Notes: a model not told the origin generated them from the letters alone. A stretch of 64,000 bases of DNA from Hirschia sp964352025 (GCA_964352025.1 CAYGPZ010000008.1:62001-126000), one strand, 5' to 3'. Positions 19,436 to 28,771 are shown, counted from the first letter of the stretch. Program-made: numbers and translations.

Positions 19436-20524
19436 ATGAGATATAATAATCACTTCAAAATCTATGATCGCGAAATCGCAATAGATACGCCCACCTATTT
19501 CATTGCCGACATCGCCTCTTCTCATGATGGAGATATTGAGCGCGCAAAAGCCCTGATTTGGGCGGCTAAAGAAGCAGGCGCAGAATGTGCGAAATTTCAG
19601 CATTTTCTGGCCAAGGATATTGTGTCTGACCGAGGGTTTAAAACTTTGGGTGGACAGATCGCGCATCAATCAGAGTGGAAAAAGTCAGTCTACGAAATTT
19701 TTGATGACTACCACCTGCCAAGAGAGTGGACACCTATCCTCGCTGAGGAATGCCAAAAGGCAGGCATTCACTACATGACTACGCCTTATGATGTTGAGGC
19801 TATCAACATGAATGATCCGCTGTGCGGCGCATGGAAAATCGGGTCTGGTGATGTGAATTGGCCTCAGTTTATTTCTGAAGTGTCCCAGCACAATAAACCA
19901 ATGTTTATCGCAACAGGTGCTTCTAATATGGAAGAGTCAATTCGCGCTGCGGAGGCTGTATTAGCTTACAATCGCGAACTCTGCCTCATGCAATGCAATA
20001 CAAATTATACAGGTAGCCATGACAATTTCAGTAATGTGAATTTGAACGTCCTTAGAGCATTTGCAACTGCCTTTCCCGGACTACCATTGGGTTTATCTGA
20101 CCATACACCCGGACACGCAGCTGTTCTTGGTGCCGTCGCGCTGGGTGCCCGCGCGGTCGAAAAACACTTCACCGATGATAATGATCGCGACGGGCCAGAC
20201 CATGGCTTCTCCATGACACCTAAAACCTGGCGCGATATGGTGGACCGTACGCGTGAACTTGAAGCGGCTTTGGGTGATGGCGTCAAACGGGTAGAACCAA
20301 ATGAAGGCGACAGCATTATCGTACAACGACGGTGTTTGCGCCTCAAACACGACCTACCCAAGGGCCATGTCCTGTCGGCAGGTGATATAGAAGCACTTCG
20401 CCCCGCGCCAATAGATGCATATCAACCTTATGATCTAGACCTTCTGATTGGACGAACCCTCTCCGAAGACCTTGTTTTTGGAGATGCGCTTACACCACAA
20501 AACACAGAATTGGTGACTTCATGA
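19436..20524 (+). CDS. NeuB-family nonulosonic acid synthase with C-terminal SAF domain
   Basis: 362-residue enzyme of the NeuB/PseI/SpsE family, condensing phosphoenolpyruvate with a six-carbon sugar to make a sialic-acid-like nonulosonate in the cytoplasm. The TIM-barrel domain (about 1-280) shows FIADIASSHDGDIERAK, CAKFQHF, MTTPYD, KIGSGDVNWP, GLSDHTPG and AVEKHFT with GPDHGFSM, all conserved family blocks. The last 60-70 residues form the SAF (antifreeze-like) domain (RRCLRLKHDLPKGHVL, ending GRTLSEDLVFGDALT). Its stop overlaps the next start as ATGA. Whether the product is pseudaminic, legionaminic or another acid is not decidable here. Confidence 0.88.
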   Translation: MRYNNHFKIYDREIAIDTPTYFIADIASSHDGDIERAKALIWAAKEAGAECAKFQHFLAKDIVSDRGFKTLGGQIAHQSEWKKSVYEIFDDYHLPREWTPILAEECQKAGIHYMTTPYDVEAINMNDPLCGAWKIGSGDVNWPQFISEVSQHNKPMFIATGASNMEESIRAAEAVLAYNRELCLMQCNTNYTGSHDNFSNVNLNVLRAFATAFPGLPLGLSDHTPGHAAVLGAVALGARAVEKHFTDDNDRDGPDHGFSMTPKTWRDMVDRTRELEAALGDGVKRVEPNEGDSIIVQRRCLRLKHDLPKGHVLSAGDIEALRPAPIDAYQPYDLDLLIGRTLSEDLVFGDALTPQNTELVTS

Positions 20525-21036
20525 TAAGTGGCGAATTTGTAAACCTACGCGCTATTGAAGAAAGTGACCTTGAACCACTTCGTTTGTGGCGAAACAAACC
20601 TGAAATGCGCCGATATTTTCGTGAATACCGTGAAATATCCCCTGAAATGCAGCGCAAATGGTTTGAAAATAATGTGCTCAACGATCCACGCACACGTATG
20701 TTTGCTATCGAACGCAAGTCCGACAAGGCCCTGATGGGAGCCTGTGGGTTGTGCTATATTGATACAATCAACCAAAATGCGGATTTTTCAATCTATTTGG
20801 GAATTGATGATCTCTATATAGACGAAAAATTCGCCTCGGATGCAGGTAAACTACTGATCAAATATGGATTTGAGGAGTTGAACCTACATCGTATCTGGGC
20901 TGAGATTTATTCTATAGATGAACCCAAACAGGCCTTCTTGCCTTCACTAGGTTTTAAGCTGGAAGGCACGCATAAAGAAACGCATTTCACGGAAGGCAAA
21001 TGGGTCGATAGCCTTTTTTATGGTCAACTTTCCTGA
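20521..21036 (+). CDS. GNAT N-acetyltransferase of the nonulosonic-acid operon (PseH/FlmH-like position)
   Basis: 171-residue GNAT-fold acetyltransferase (RimJ/RimL type). Typical features are the N-terminal VNLRAIEESDLEPLRLWRN, the central DFSIYLGIDD beta strand and an A-motif-like stretch with KLLIKYGFEELNLHRIWAEIY. It ends with FKLEGTHKETHFTEGKWVDSLFYG. The ATGA overlap with the NeuB-type gene makes coupling to this pathway near certain. By context it N-acetylates an amino-sugar intermediate, as PseH does in pseudaminic acid synthesis. The 3' end overlaps the convergent gene at 21024 by 13 bases. Confidence 0.8.
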   Translation: MISGEFVNLRAIEESDLEPLRLWRNKPEMRRYFREYREISPEMQRKWFENNVLNDPRTRMFAIERKSDKALMGACGLCYIDTINQNADFSIYLGIDDLYIDEKFASDAGKLLIKYGFEELNLHRIWAEIYSIDEPKQAFLPSLGFKLEGTHKETHFTEGKWVDSLFYGQLS

Positions 21037-22298
21037 TCCCATTCGCGTTCATCAATGCCGTAAACCGCACTACGTCGAACTTGGCGGCCACGCCGTATAG
21101 AACGGAAAAACGTGTCTAATGCTAACCAGACCAGCGTTAATCCCATACCTGCAAGTAACGTAATCATAAAACGCAATTTAGGGGTCCAACGCACGGGGGT
21201 TTGCGCTGCTGTCAAAGCTGCACCGCCCTCCATGGACAATAACGCTAATGCTCTATCACCACCCGCTTCTGTTAATAATCTTGCTCTTTGAAGGTCGAGA
21301 TCATTTCTCGCATATGACAGTATCTGGATAGTTGCCGGTGCTGAGGTTTTTAGGGAAATATCTCTAATCAACAGCAATTGCTCTTCAAGACCAACCAATT
21401 CGCGCTGATCAATATCTGCGCGTATAATATCTAGAACAACCTCACCTTTTGCGGCTATTCCAAGCGCTCCAGAAAAACGAACAGTCAAATCTCTCTTTAT
21501 GCGTTCAGGCGGTGCTGTATTGAACAAACGTCTCTGGATATTGCGGCGATAGTCTTCATTCAACCGCCCAGCCCTATCGGCAGCCCTTATTATGGATGCA
21601 CCCGCTTTTGTACTTTCTTCCAAAGCACTCAACCCTATGCCAGACAGGGTGAAAGCGAACGTATCGATTTTTTGCCCTCGGACCCAACGCGCAGCCTGAA
21701 GGGCTAGATCACGTTCGTCCCCAAGAACATTTAAACCACCTTTATTATGCACATTCAGATTTTCACCAGCGTCTGGGTCAATGCTCTCATCAGGATTGGC
21801 TGAATTATTCGTATTTTGGGCCAATATGGTCGCTTGCCATATCGCTTTCATGGGAGATACCGCCTGTTCATAGGCGTACCGGACATCTTCATCCAGATAT
21901 TTCAGTGCTGCTTGCTCAATAGCTTCATCACCCTTGAGCTCTAATACTTCAGCTGTCGCCATCAAAGATGCTGCATTTTGAGGATCAAGAATATTTGGTG
22001 CCGCAAGTATTAATCCATGCGCAGCTTTTAGGTATCCTTGGTCTATCTGCTCGCTAACTAATCTAGACCAAGTCCCCTTTCGATCTTCACGATCGGACAT
22101 CAAAGACTGGAAACGGTTATCAATAGTATCACGTGTCGCTGCAACAGATGCAGACGTGACATCAAAGTCCATTCCATGGCGACTAAATGTATCGGAAATC
22201 ACCCTAGCCGAGAGCAAAGGTGCCAAAATAAGGAGCGCCCAGAAGAAGGCTGCACTTACCCAGGCAAACGGTGCCGGTCGCTTTCTTTTATGACGCAT
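21024..22298 (-). CDS. Conserved two-TM protein of unknown function
   Basis: 424 residues from the ATG at 22298 (AGG ribosome-binding site upstream; a TTG at 22334 is the alternative). A basic N-terminus (RHKRKRPAP) precedes a membrane helix at about 13-35. A large Ala/Leu-rich helical region follows, probably periplasmic, with an acidic Asn/Asp-rich insert near 165-190. A second membrane helix lies at about 377-398, and a short basic cytoplasmic tail ends in DEREWDQES. I recognise no family. The helical middle (for example YLDEDVRYAYEQAVSPMKAI and ERDLALQAARWVRGQKID) gives no catalytic motif. It is divergent from the FlaEY-like gene and next to the sugar operon; a flagellar or envelope role is only guilt by association. 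Confidence 0.7.
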   Translation of the reverse strand: MRHKRKRPAPFAWVSAAFFWALLILAPLLSARVISDTFSRHGMDFDVTSASVAATRDTIDNRFQSLMSDREDRKGTWSRLVSEQIDQGYLKAAHGLILAAPNILDPQNAASLMATAEVLELKGDEAIEQAALKYLDEDVRYAYEQAVSPMKAIWQATILAQNTNNSANPDESIDPDAGENLNVHNKGGLNVLGDERDLALQAARWVRGQKIDTFAFTLSGIGLSALEESTKAGASIIRAADRAGRLNEDYRRNIQRRLFNTAPPERIKRDLTVRFSGALGIAAKGEVVLDIIRADIDQRELVGLEEQLLLIRDISLKTSAPATIQILSYARNDLDLQRARLLTEAGGDRALALLSMEGGAALTAAQTPVRWTPKLRFMITLLAGMGLTLVWLALDTFFRSIRRGRQVRRSAVYGIDEREWDQES

Positions 22299-22464
22299 GT
22301 GCAACCTGACACTCAACTCTAAACCGAAGATCAAACATTAATAACAAGGGATTCAAAATCAATCCCTTCCTGTTAGGCATTTCGTCACGACATTGCGATA
22401 TATTCAAGGGCGAATAGAAGCCTGATAGGAAATTCCTGTGGGTTTCGTCAATGGATATGTTGCT

Positions 22465-25275
22465 ATGGTTATAAATGTTGATTTCTCGCTTGTAGGCGCA
22501 TACATGAACGCCCGTATGAACGAGCGCTTGGTTGGTACAACGTTCCAAGCAAATTCCGTGCAACAAAGACAATCTACCCAAGCAACTGAAGAATTGGCTG
22601 CTGGTACTCCACCTTGGAAAACGGCTGAAGAAACTCAAACAGATGACGATATCCTATCTGATGCTTTCGCAGCACTAAAATCAGGTAATTTCATATCCGC
22701 ATCCGATCAAAAGAAAGCTTTGGAAGCGACAGATGATTCAACAAAACTTTTCATCGCCTATGAAGCTATCGCATCTCTGCAAACTATAGCCCTGGCAGTA
22801 GATAAAGATCTACTAAATGATTCATACATTGAGTTGGCCGAAAAGCGGCTAAATGAAGGCATTGCAGAAATTTCACAGTTTTTAGGAGGCTCTAATTTTG
22901 ACTCCGTCACCCTACTTGCAAGTGCTAAACTCGATAAAACAACATCCGAAGTAACGATCTCTCGTGTAGCCTACGACTATACAACGGGTATAACGCACAA
23001 CGGCGCAAAAGATGATCCAGTCGCAGATTGGGCGGGCATTGATGGATTTACAATTCAATTGGACCGCGTCAACCAATCCGATACTTTGTCGATTGATCTG
23101 ACTTCTCTTGCTGATAGTGAGAGAACACTTGAAAACGTTACCGACCTAATCAATCAGCAAATTGAGGCTGTGGGTGCGGCAACACGTTTTTATCCTCAGC
23201 AAATCGGCGAACAAAACGAATATGGTGTGTATGAAGGTGATGACTGGGGAATGAAAATCTCTGGGACTCAGGGAGAAAAACTTTCTTTCACGCCCCTTTC
23301 TGCAGAACCAGCGATATTTATGGTTGGTGGTAGTGGTGCGTCTGGAGAAAATAATACGCTCAGCGCACAAATATCCAAATGGACTGACTTAAGCGGAACC
23401 GAACCTACACGTGCCAATGCAAATTTATTTCTTGCTGATGCAACGGTCACGAAAGAAGCAAAAGACGAAGACGAAATTGATCTGCTCGAGCACCATGATT
23501 CCCAATTCATTGCCACTCAGGTTGGCCCCGATGGATCTATCTACGCGCTCGCGAATGTAGAAAACGACGTCAATGGTCAGAAAATACTCGGCGACAATGA
23601 TCTAGCTCTCGTCAAATACGATAGCACTGGAAAAGAATTATGGACCCGTATTGTCGGAAATGCTGCGGAAATGACAGGAACAGATTTAGCGGTCTCTTCC
23701 GACGGTCGTGTTGCAATTGCTGGATCAACGACTGACGAGCTTGATGATAGCGCGTTTGGTGGCGGCACCGACGGCTTCGTTATAATGTATAATGCCGATG
23801 GACTTGAGACATCTGTCTATCAAGAAGCCACACGCTATGAAGACAAAATCACAGCCATAGAATTCGACTCTTCCGGCGCACTATTTATCGCTGGCCAAAC
23901 ATCGGGAAGCATTGATGGCGGTGCCAATGTAGGCGGTACAGACGCTTATGTTGAAAAACTAGATGTTTTGGGAAACAGATTGTGGATCAATCAATTTGGT
24001 TCGACCGAGAACGACACAATCTCCTCAATGACAATTGCAGATGATGGCACCCCTATCGTCGCAACAAAAAGCGATGGAAGCACAACCATTCAATCTGTTT
24101 CAGGGGCTGAATTTGGATCCTCTGACTGGTCATACAGTATCGGACAAGCCAACGTTACCTCAATGGATTTTGACAATGATGCCCTCTATATTGGTGGTGC
24201 CACGCAATACCCTACTAAAACGGGAAATGAATTTGGCGGCACTGTATCAGCTGACTATGATGCATTTGCGACCAAACTGAATGTTACCGATTTAGGTGGT
24301 AGTTTTGATGTACAGGAAGACTGGCATCAGACCTTTGGTGGAAGCGGCGAACAAGGCATCTCCGAGATTGTGACTCACGATGGCGCTGTTTATCTTTCAG
24401 GTACTGCTGGAGAGTCTTTTGGTGGTCTTTCAATAGCTGAAGATGAAAAGCACGCAATTCTAGCATCATTTGATGCCACAACAGGAACCGAAAACTGGGT
24501 CACTAGTCTTACTGGACGTGGCGGCAAAGCAAATAGCACAGGCATGGCAATAGCAGCCCAAGGCTCGAGCGATCTTGATGCATTCGGGCTACCAAGCGGT
24601 GTCCTTACTACGGGCGGCACAGCTTATGTCAGCGATAATTCTGCTGCGCGTGTTGGTGATAGCTTCACACTAATAGTCGATGGTAACGAAACTAAAATCA
24701 CACTCGAACAAGAAGACACTTATCGAGACCTGACATTTAAGCTTAACGCCGCTCTCGGACAAGATGGAACAGCGCTCGCTCGTCGTTCATCAACGGGTGA
24801 GCAGGCATTGAGTATTCGTCCATCAGAAGAAGTCATAGTCGAACTCGTGCCCGGAACAGAGGGTTCAGACCTTTTAAAAGCCATAGGCCTAACAGCTGGT
24901 TTTTTATATGATGAACCTTCATTGTTAGACGAAGATACAAGCTCTGATGCACCTCCATTGATCTCACTGGAGCTTGAGCAATCTATTTCTTTGACCAGTA
25001 CATCTACTTCTAAATACGAGGTGGATGAAGACGGAAAGCTCACAGAAGCTGAAAAGCCGGTGACTGACGTATTGAAAATGTTCGATGTTGCTCTTGCAAG
25101 CATTAGAACAGCTTACAGACACGCAATTGACGACCCTTCTTTACAAATAGACACGTCTTCAAAGGGTAAAAGCACACAAGCTTCTGCGTATCAGATCGCA
25201 CAACAGGCTAATTTACAGGCAGGCTTGGACCGCCTCATTGGTGGTGGTGGCGGCTCATCAGGGTTTTTCGCATAA
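22465..25275 (+). CDS. FlaEY-like flagellar regulatory protein with beta-propeller (SBBP) repeats
   Basis: About 936 residues. A GTG at 22438 is in frame, but the ATG at 22465 starts the plausible N-terminus MVINVDFSLVGAYMNARMN. No signal peptide. The N-terminal third contains two helical stretches and a flagellin-insert-like segment (FTIQLDRVNQSDTLSIDLTS, then DLINQQIEAVG). The middle (about 360-720) is a run of SBBP/propeller repeats: GPDGSIYALANV, SSDGRVAIAGSTTD, DSSGALFIAGQTSG, HDGAVYLSGTAGESFGG. A second flagellin-insert-like segment follows (DSFTLIVDGNETKITLEQ). The C-terminus is Gly-rich. Length and layout fit my memory of Caulobacter FlaEY, and the glycosylation genes nearby fit a flagellar locus, but this identity is a judgement, not a search result. 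Confidence 0.6.
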   Translation: MVINVDFSLVGAYMNARMNERLVGTTFQANSVQQRQSTQATEELAAGTPPWKTAEETQTDDDILSDAFAALKSGNFISASDQKKALEATDDSTKLFIAYEAIASLQTIALAVDKDLLNDSYIELAEKRLNEGIAEISQFLGGSNFDSVTLLASAKLDKTTSEVTISRVAYDYTTGITHNGAKDDPVADWAGIDGFTIQLDRVNQSDTLSIDLTSLADSERTLENVTDLINQQIEAVGAATRFYPQQIGEQNEYGVYEGDDWGMKISGTQGEKLSFTPLSAEPAIFMVGGSGASGENNTLSAQISKWTDLSGTEPTRANANLFLADATVTKEAKDEDEIDLLEHHDSQFIATQVGPDGSIYALANVENDVNGQKILGDNDLALVKYDSTGKELWTRIVGNAAEMTGTDLAVSSDGRVAIAGSTTDELDDSAFGGGTDGFVIMYNADGLETSVYQEATRYEDKITAIEFDSSGALFIAGQTSGSIDGGANVGGTDAYVEKLDVLGNRLWINQFGSTENDTISSMTIADDGTPIVATKSDGSTTIQSVSGAEFGSSDWSYSIGQANVTSMDFDNDALYIGGATQYPTKTGNEFGGTVSADYDAFATKLNVTDLGGSFDVQEDWHQTFGGSGEQGISEIVTHDGAVYLSGTAGESFGGLSIAEDEKHAILASFDATTGTENWVTSLTGRGGKANSTGMAIAAQGSSDLDAFGLPSGVLTTGGTAYVSDNSAARVGDSFTLIVDGNETKITLEQEDTYRDLTFKLNAALGQDGTALARRSSTGEQALSIRPSEEVIVELVPGTEGSDLLKAIGLTAGFLYDEPSLLDEDTSSDAPPLISLELEQSISLTSTSTSKYEVDEDGKLTEAEKPVTDVLKMFDVALASIRTAYRHAIDDPSLQIDTSSKGKSTQASAYQIAQQANLQAGLDRLIGGGGGSSGFFA

Positions 25276-25302
25276 AAAAGGCCGCTTTAAAGCAGCCTTT
25301 CT
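25276..25302. terminator. Bidirectional terminator between the FlaEY-like gene and divL
   Basis: A near-perfect palindrome (AAAGGC-C-GCTTT paired with AAAGC-A-GCCTTT, one internal mismatch) begins at the FlaEY-like stop codon, with an A-run before and a T-run after. It lies 25 bases from the 3' end of convergent divL. Confidence 0.75.
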
Positions 25303-25326
25303 CAATCTAATTTGTAATTTCAGAAA

Positions 25327-27783
25327 CTACTGAACCGCTGCACCTTGACCAGAAAGCTCTAGCGCTTGGGGTATGTTTTGTGCGGAAGCTTCTTCAGGTA
25401 AGCAACAAATAACTGTCGCGCCCTTATTTGGCTTGGATTTCATTGCAACCCATCCACCATGTAGCTCAACAAATGACCGAACAAGTGCAAGCCCTAGCCC
25501 CGCCCCTCTATTGTCACCACTGGTAAACGCATCAAAGGCTTCAGTTTGCTGTTCATAAGCGACACCTTTACCGGTATCGGTCACCTGCAGTCTAACGACA
25601 CCATCTGCTTTTTCCACCTTCACCTTGATTGTATCACCTGACGAAGTGAAGCGCAGTGCATTGGTCAGAAGGTTGAAAAGGATTTGTTTGATACGGCGCT
25701 CATCTGCGTGCATCCCACCAATCGATTTTGGACAATCAACCTTGATTGCGACCTTGGTATCAGCGGCATTAGCAACGACCATCTCAACACTTTCATCAAT
25801 AAGTGTCCTGATATCTACGTCCTTCAATTCAAGATCCATGCGCCCGGCTTCAATTGTCGCAAGGTCCAGAATATTTTCAATCAAACGAGACAAGTGATCA
25901 GACGCCTGAAGGATAGATGTCACCTGCTCCATTTGGCGGTCATTTAGCGCACCTTGTTTGCCAGATTCCAAGAATTCGGCATAACCAAGAATAGTCGTCA
26001 GCGGTGAACGCAATTGATAGGAAACGTTTTGAACAAACTCTGTTTTCAAGCGATCAGCGGCCTGGAAAGCTTCTGCACGATCTCTAAGAGCACTTTCCAC
26101 ACGGCGCGATGCAGTTACATCTACAAACGCTATCAAAGTTGCACCGTCCGGCAAAGGCTGGGTTAGAAATGTAACTGTTGTTCCATCAGAACGCTTCATT
26201 TCACCGCGAAATTCCTGACGTGCGTCCGGTGTCGGGTTGGTTACGCGCCCTTTAATCGCCGCCCATACAGATTTATCATGGAATAACGGTCCACACATCT
26301 CAGCGACTTCATCAAACTCAGGCGCGTTTTTCAGTTTGTCAGGCTCGATCTGCCATAATTTTTCAAACGATGAGTTGCGCAAGCGCAGGCCACCATCGCC
26401 ACCATAAACGACGACCGCTTCGTTTAGCTTATCCAGAGTCGCTTTCTGCTGGTTGATCAGTGCATTATAGTTGGCTTTTAGGCTTAGCTCGTCAGTGATG
26501 TCTTTAAACAGAAGCAAAATACCACCAAGCGGGTGTTTCTGACGTGTGACCTGAAGCGTACGGCCATCAGGAAGCATCCACATATTCTCATCAATAGAGC
26601 GCTTGGAACCACCTGTATTATAGTCCAGCTCTTTTGAGCGCCAATCAGAGTATTTTTGCTGCGCAGGTAAAAGCTTGCTTTCACGCAATCGGTCCAAAAA
26701 CTCACCATGAGATGGTTTTTCAAGAAGGAAACGCGGATTTAACTGCCACAATTCTTCAAAGTGTTTATTGTGGAAGCTCAGCTTGCGATCAGCTCCGAAT
26801 ATCGCAACAGCATCAGATACGTGATTGAGCGTATCATCGTGCGCACGTTGGTGACGGTCTAATGTCTCACGTGCGCCCTCTTCGTCAGATACGTCAAACG
26901 CCATACCGGCGACACCACCGGAAAGCGGGAACATCAGAACACGCATAGCGCAACGCTCACCATCAATCACGATGTAGCGTGTTTGGCTGGATTCTTCTTT
27001 ATTCGTCAGAACGGCCTGCGCTTGAGGTGAAATTTCCTGATCCAGCATGATCTGACGATCTAGCACGTGATCAAGGTTTTTACCTTCAACGGCCTTCATA
27101 TATGCTTCATTTACCCACTGAAGACGCCCCGCACCCGACAAACGCCAGGCGATGAAAGGTGCCTTACCAAGCATTTCAAGAAACGCGGTTGGGTCACGCG
27201 CAATAATCTGGCGTGCTTCTTCAAGACGTCCGCGTGCACCTGATTCTTCAAGACCTTTAATTGTCGAGTCAGACACCCACAAAACAGCGCGCCCACCAGC
27301 TGTACGACCATCGGCTTCAAGGAAACGACCATTGGGACCAATAATTGTCAGCGAAAACGGTGCACCCTCTGTGCGAAGCTGCATTAAACGCTCACGCAAA
27401 GTCGCGTCGCGCCCTGCCCCGTCACGTGCTTCAAGGTCACCAAGACCTTCCAGCAAACGTACAGCAGGATCAGCCGACATGGAATCATCAGTAAAGTTCA
27501 GTACAGCTGCCAAAGCGACGTGCGAGCCGTAAACACCGGGCTTTCCCCACGTGCCTTCAAGAATTTCATCTTCTTCCCAGACAAGCACAACACCGGGGTG
27601 CGCACCAAAGACACTGTCAGAGCGGGCAAGCTTTTCTTCAAGTTCGCGCGCGCGTTCGCGATACTTCTTCGCAGCGCCGCGTGCACCATCGGAAATCCGC
27701 AATGCCCACAACAAAGCCGCGATAGCAATTCCGGCCGCTCCTGCAATCAGGATTGTGAAAGCTTGGACCATGCTGTTTTCCAT
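25327..27783 (-). CDS. divL: DivL-type cell-polarity pseudo-kinase (PAS domains, tyrosine at the phospho-acceptor site)
   Basis: 818 residues from the ATG at 27783; a TTG at 27816 would add 11. One N-terminal membrane helix (about 8-28), a coiled-coil stretch (REREREL-like), then several PAS domains between about 60 and 560. The DHp helix reads TEFVQNVSYQLRSPLTTILG, with Tyr (about residue 589) replacing the histidine. An ATPase-like domain follows (NLLTNALRFTSSGD, DTGKGVAYEQQ, GAGLGLALVRSF). A tyrosine here is the hallmark of DivL, which in Caulobacter binds CckA and DivK to control CtrA phosphorylation and asymmetric division. A CtrA-type box lies about 85 bases upstream. Monocistronic or downstream of the lipoprotein gene at 27913. 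Confidence 0.93.
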   Translation of the reverse strand: MENSMVQAFTILIAGAAGIAIAALLWALRISDGARGAAKKYRERARELEEKLARSDSVFGAHPGVVLVWEEDEILEGTWGKPGVYGSHVALAAVLNFTDDSMSADPAVRLLEGLGDLEARDGAGRDATLRERLMQLRTEGAPFSLTIIGPNGRFLEADGRTAGGRAVLWVSDSTIKGLEESGARGRLEEARQIIARDPTAFLEMLGKAPFIAWRLSGAGRLQWVNEAYMKAVEGKNLDHVLDRQIMLDQEISPQAQAVLTNKEESSQTRYIVIDGERCAMRVLMFPLSGGVAGMAFDVSDEEGARETLDRHQRAHDDTLNHVSDAVAIFGADRKLSFHNKHFEELWQLNPRFLLEKPSHGEFLDRLRESKLLPAQQKYSDWRSKELDYNTGGSKRSIDENMWMLPDGRTLQVTRQKHPLGGILLLFKDITDELSLKANYNALINQQKATLDKLNEAVVVYGGDGGLRLRNSSFEKLWQIEPDKLKNAPEFDEVAEMCGPLFHDKSVWAAIKGRVTNPTPDARQEFRGEMKRSDGTTVTFLTQPLPDGATLIAFVDVTASRRVESALRDRAEAFQAADRLKTEFVQNVSYQLRSPLTTILGYAEFLESGKQGALNDRQMEQVTSILQASDHLSRLIENILDLATIEAGRMDLELKDVDIRTLIDESVEMVVANAADTKVAIKVDCPKSIGGMHADERRIKQILFNLLTNALRFTSSGDTIKVKVEKADGVVRLQVTDTGKGVAYEQQTEAFDAFTSGDNRGAGLGLALVRSFVELHGGWVAMKSKPNKGATVICCLPEEASAQNIPQALELSGQGAAVQ

Positions 27784-27866
27784 GACGCACCGCTCTTTGC
27801 TGTTAACTAAACCCAACTTAACCCTAATAAAGGATTTCTTAGCTTAACGGAATGGCTCATTTTGCG

Positions 27867-27881
27867 TTAACACGTCGTTAA
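27867..27881. promoter_or_regulatory. CtrA-type binding site upstream of divL (TTAA-N7-TTAA)
   Basis: Two TTAA half-sites separated by exactly seven bases, each followed by C on its own strand, matching the CtrA consensus TTAA-N7-TTAA(C). It lies 84 bases before the divL ATG in the only intergenic space upstream of divL. Found by eye; no second perfect copy was seen in the other intergenic regions I checked. Confidence 0.62.
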
Positions 27882-27912
27882 CGGATGTGAACAAAGTCCT
27901 GAGACCAAGTGC

Positions 27913-28686
27913 TCAATTTGAAACATCTACTTTCTGCTTCTCAGGATCTTTAAACGTTTTCTGCGCAAGTTTTCCATTAGGAATACTTTGAAGATTGATT
28001 TTCCACAATTTTTCAACAGCTAACGCAATATCACTCGTTTGTTCTTTAGAGTAATCAACCCTAATCTTCAAAATCCAATGTTTCACTTCATCAACTACAG
28101 TTGAAGAAATCATATGAGAATTATTTGAAAAATATGAATCTGTAGTAGCTTCAAATGCAGCTCCATCAGATTGCAGCAAAGGCGGAGCAACAGTTGTTCG
28201 CCCGCCTCCCATCATTTGTGACACCATTCTTGATTTGGCAATAATCGCCGAAGGATTGTAGTAATTAGATAAAGTATCTAAATGGGTCACATAGAAGGAC
28301 AATTTTTTACCACCGTCTCCTGTATAGAAACACAACATATCTCCACCTTTCATTTTTGACGGAAGTTCTACTACTCGCAACAAACTCAATGTTTCTAGCT
28401 GTTTGGGACATCTAGCACCACTTAACGGGTGATAATGTGTATCTCCATCGTCGGCCCATTCAGCAACTTTGGAATTTTCCTTTAAGAGTGCTGCAGTATT
28501 CATGCGGGCAATAAACATAATCGTTTCTTGCAATTTCATCTCATCCTCTGTCATTTCAAGAGGTTCAACAGAGGGAATTCCCATTCGTTCAAGGTTTGAA
28601 GCAAGACGTTGACTTGGTGTTTGTTGCTGACTTGTTACGCAACTCGCCAAAATTGAAGAAATTAAAACAAATACTATTTTTTTCAC
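27913..28686 (-). CDS. Predicted lipoprotein of unknown function
   Basis: 257 residues from a GTG at 28686, which follows a G-rich Shine-Dalgarno (GGGGGG) and directly begins the signal peptide KKIVFVLISSILASC. The last four residues form a lipobox, so Cys15 would be lipidated. An ATG at 28713 would put nine residues before this signal and has no such ribosome-binding site. The mature part is soluble, with a GGGKKLSFYVTHLD-like beta region and a Met/Gly stretch SQMMGGGRT near the middle. No family recognised. AT-richer than its neighbours. Gene lies between ahcY and divL on the same strand. Confidence 0.65.
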   Translation of the reverse strand: MKKIVFVLISSILASCVTSQQQTPSQRLASNLERMGIPSVEPLEMTEDEMKLQETIMFIARMNTAALLKENSKVAEWADDGDTHYHPLSGARCPKQLETLSLLRVVELPSKMKGGDMLCFYTGDGGKKLSFYVTHLDTLSNYYNPSAIIAKSRMVSQMMGGGRTTVAPPLLQSDGAAFEATTDSYFSNNSHMISSTVVDEVKHWILKIRVDYSKEQTSDIALAVEKLWKINLQSIPNGKLAQKTFKDPEKQKVDVSN

Positions 28687-28742
28687 GACAGCCCCCCAAA
28701 TATTACTATGCAAATTTGAATACGCTGCTTACCCTCAAAGGT

Positions 28743-28771
28743 AAAGGCAGCGCACTTCTGCACTGCCTTTT
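28743..28771 (-). terminator. Rho-independent terminator of ahcY
   Basis: On the minus strand: AAAGGCAGTGCA, a short AGAAG loop region, then TGCGCTGCCTTT, a stem of about 11 bases with one mismatch, located 28 bases after the ahcY stop. Confidence 0.75.
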
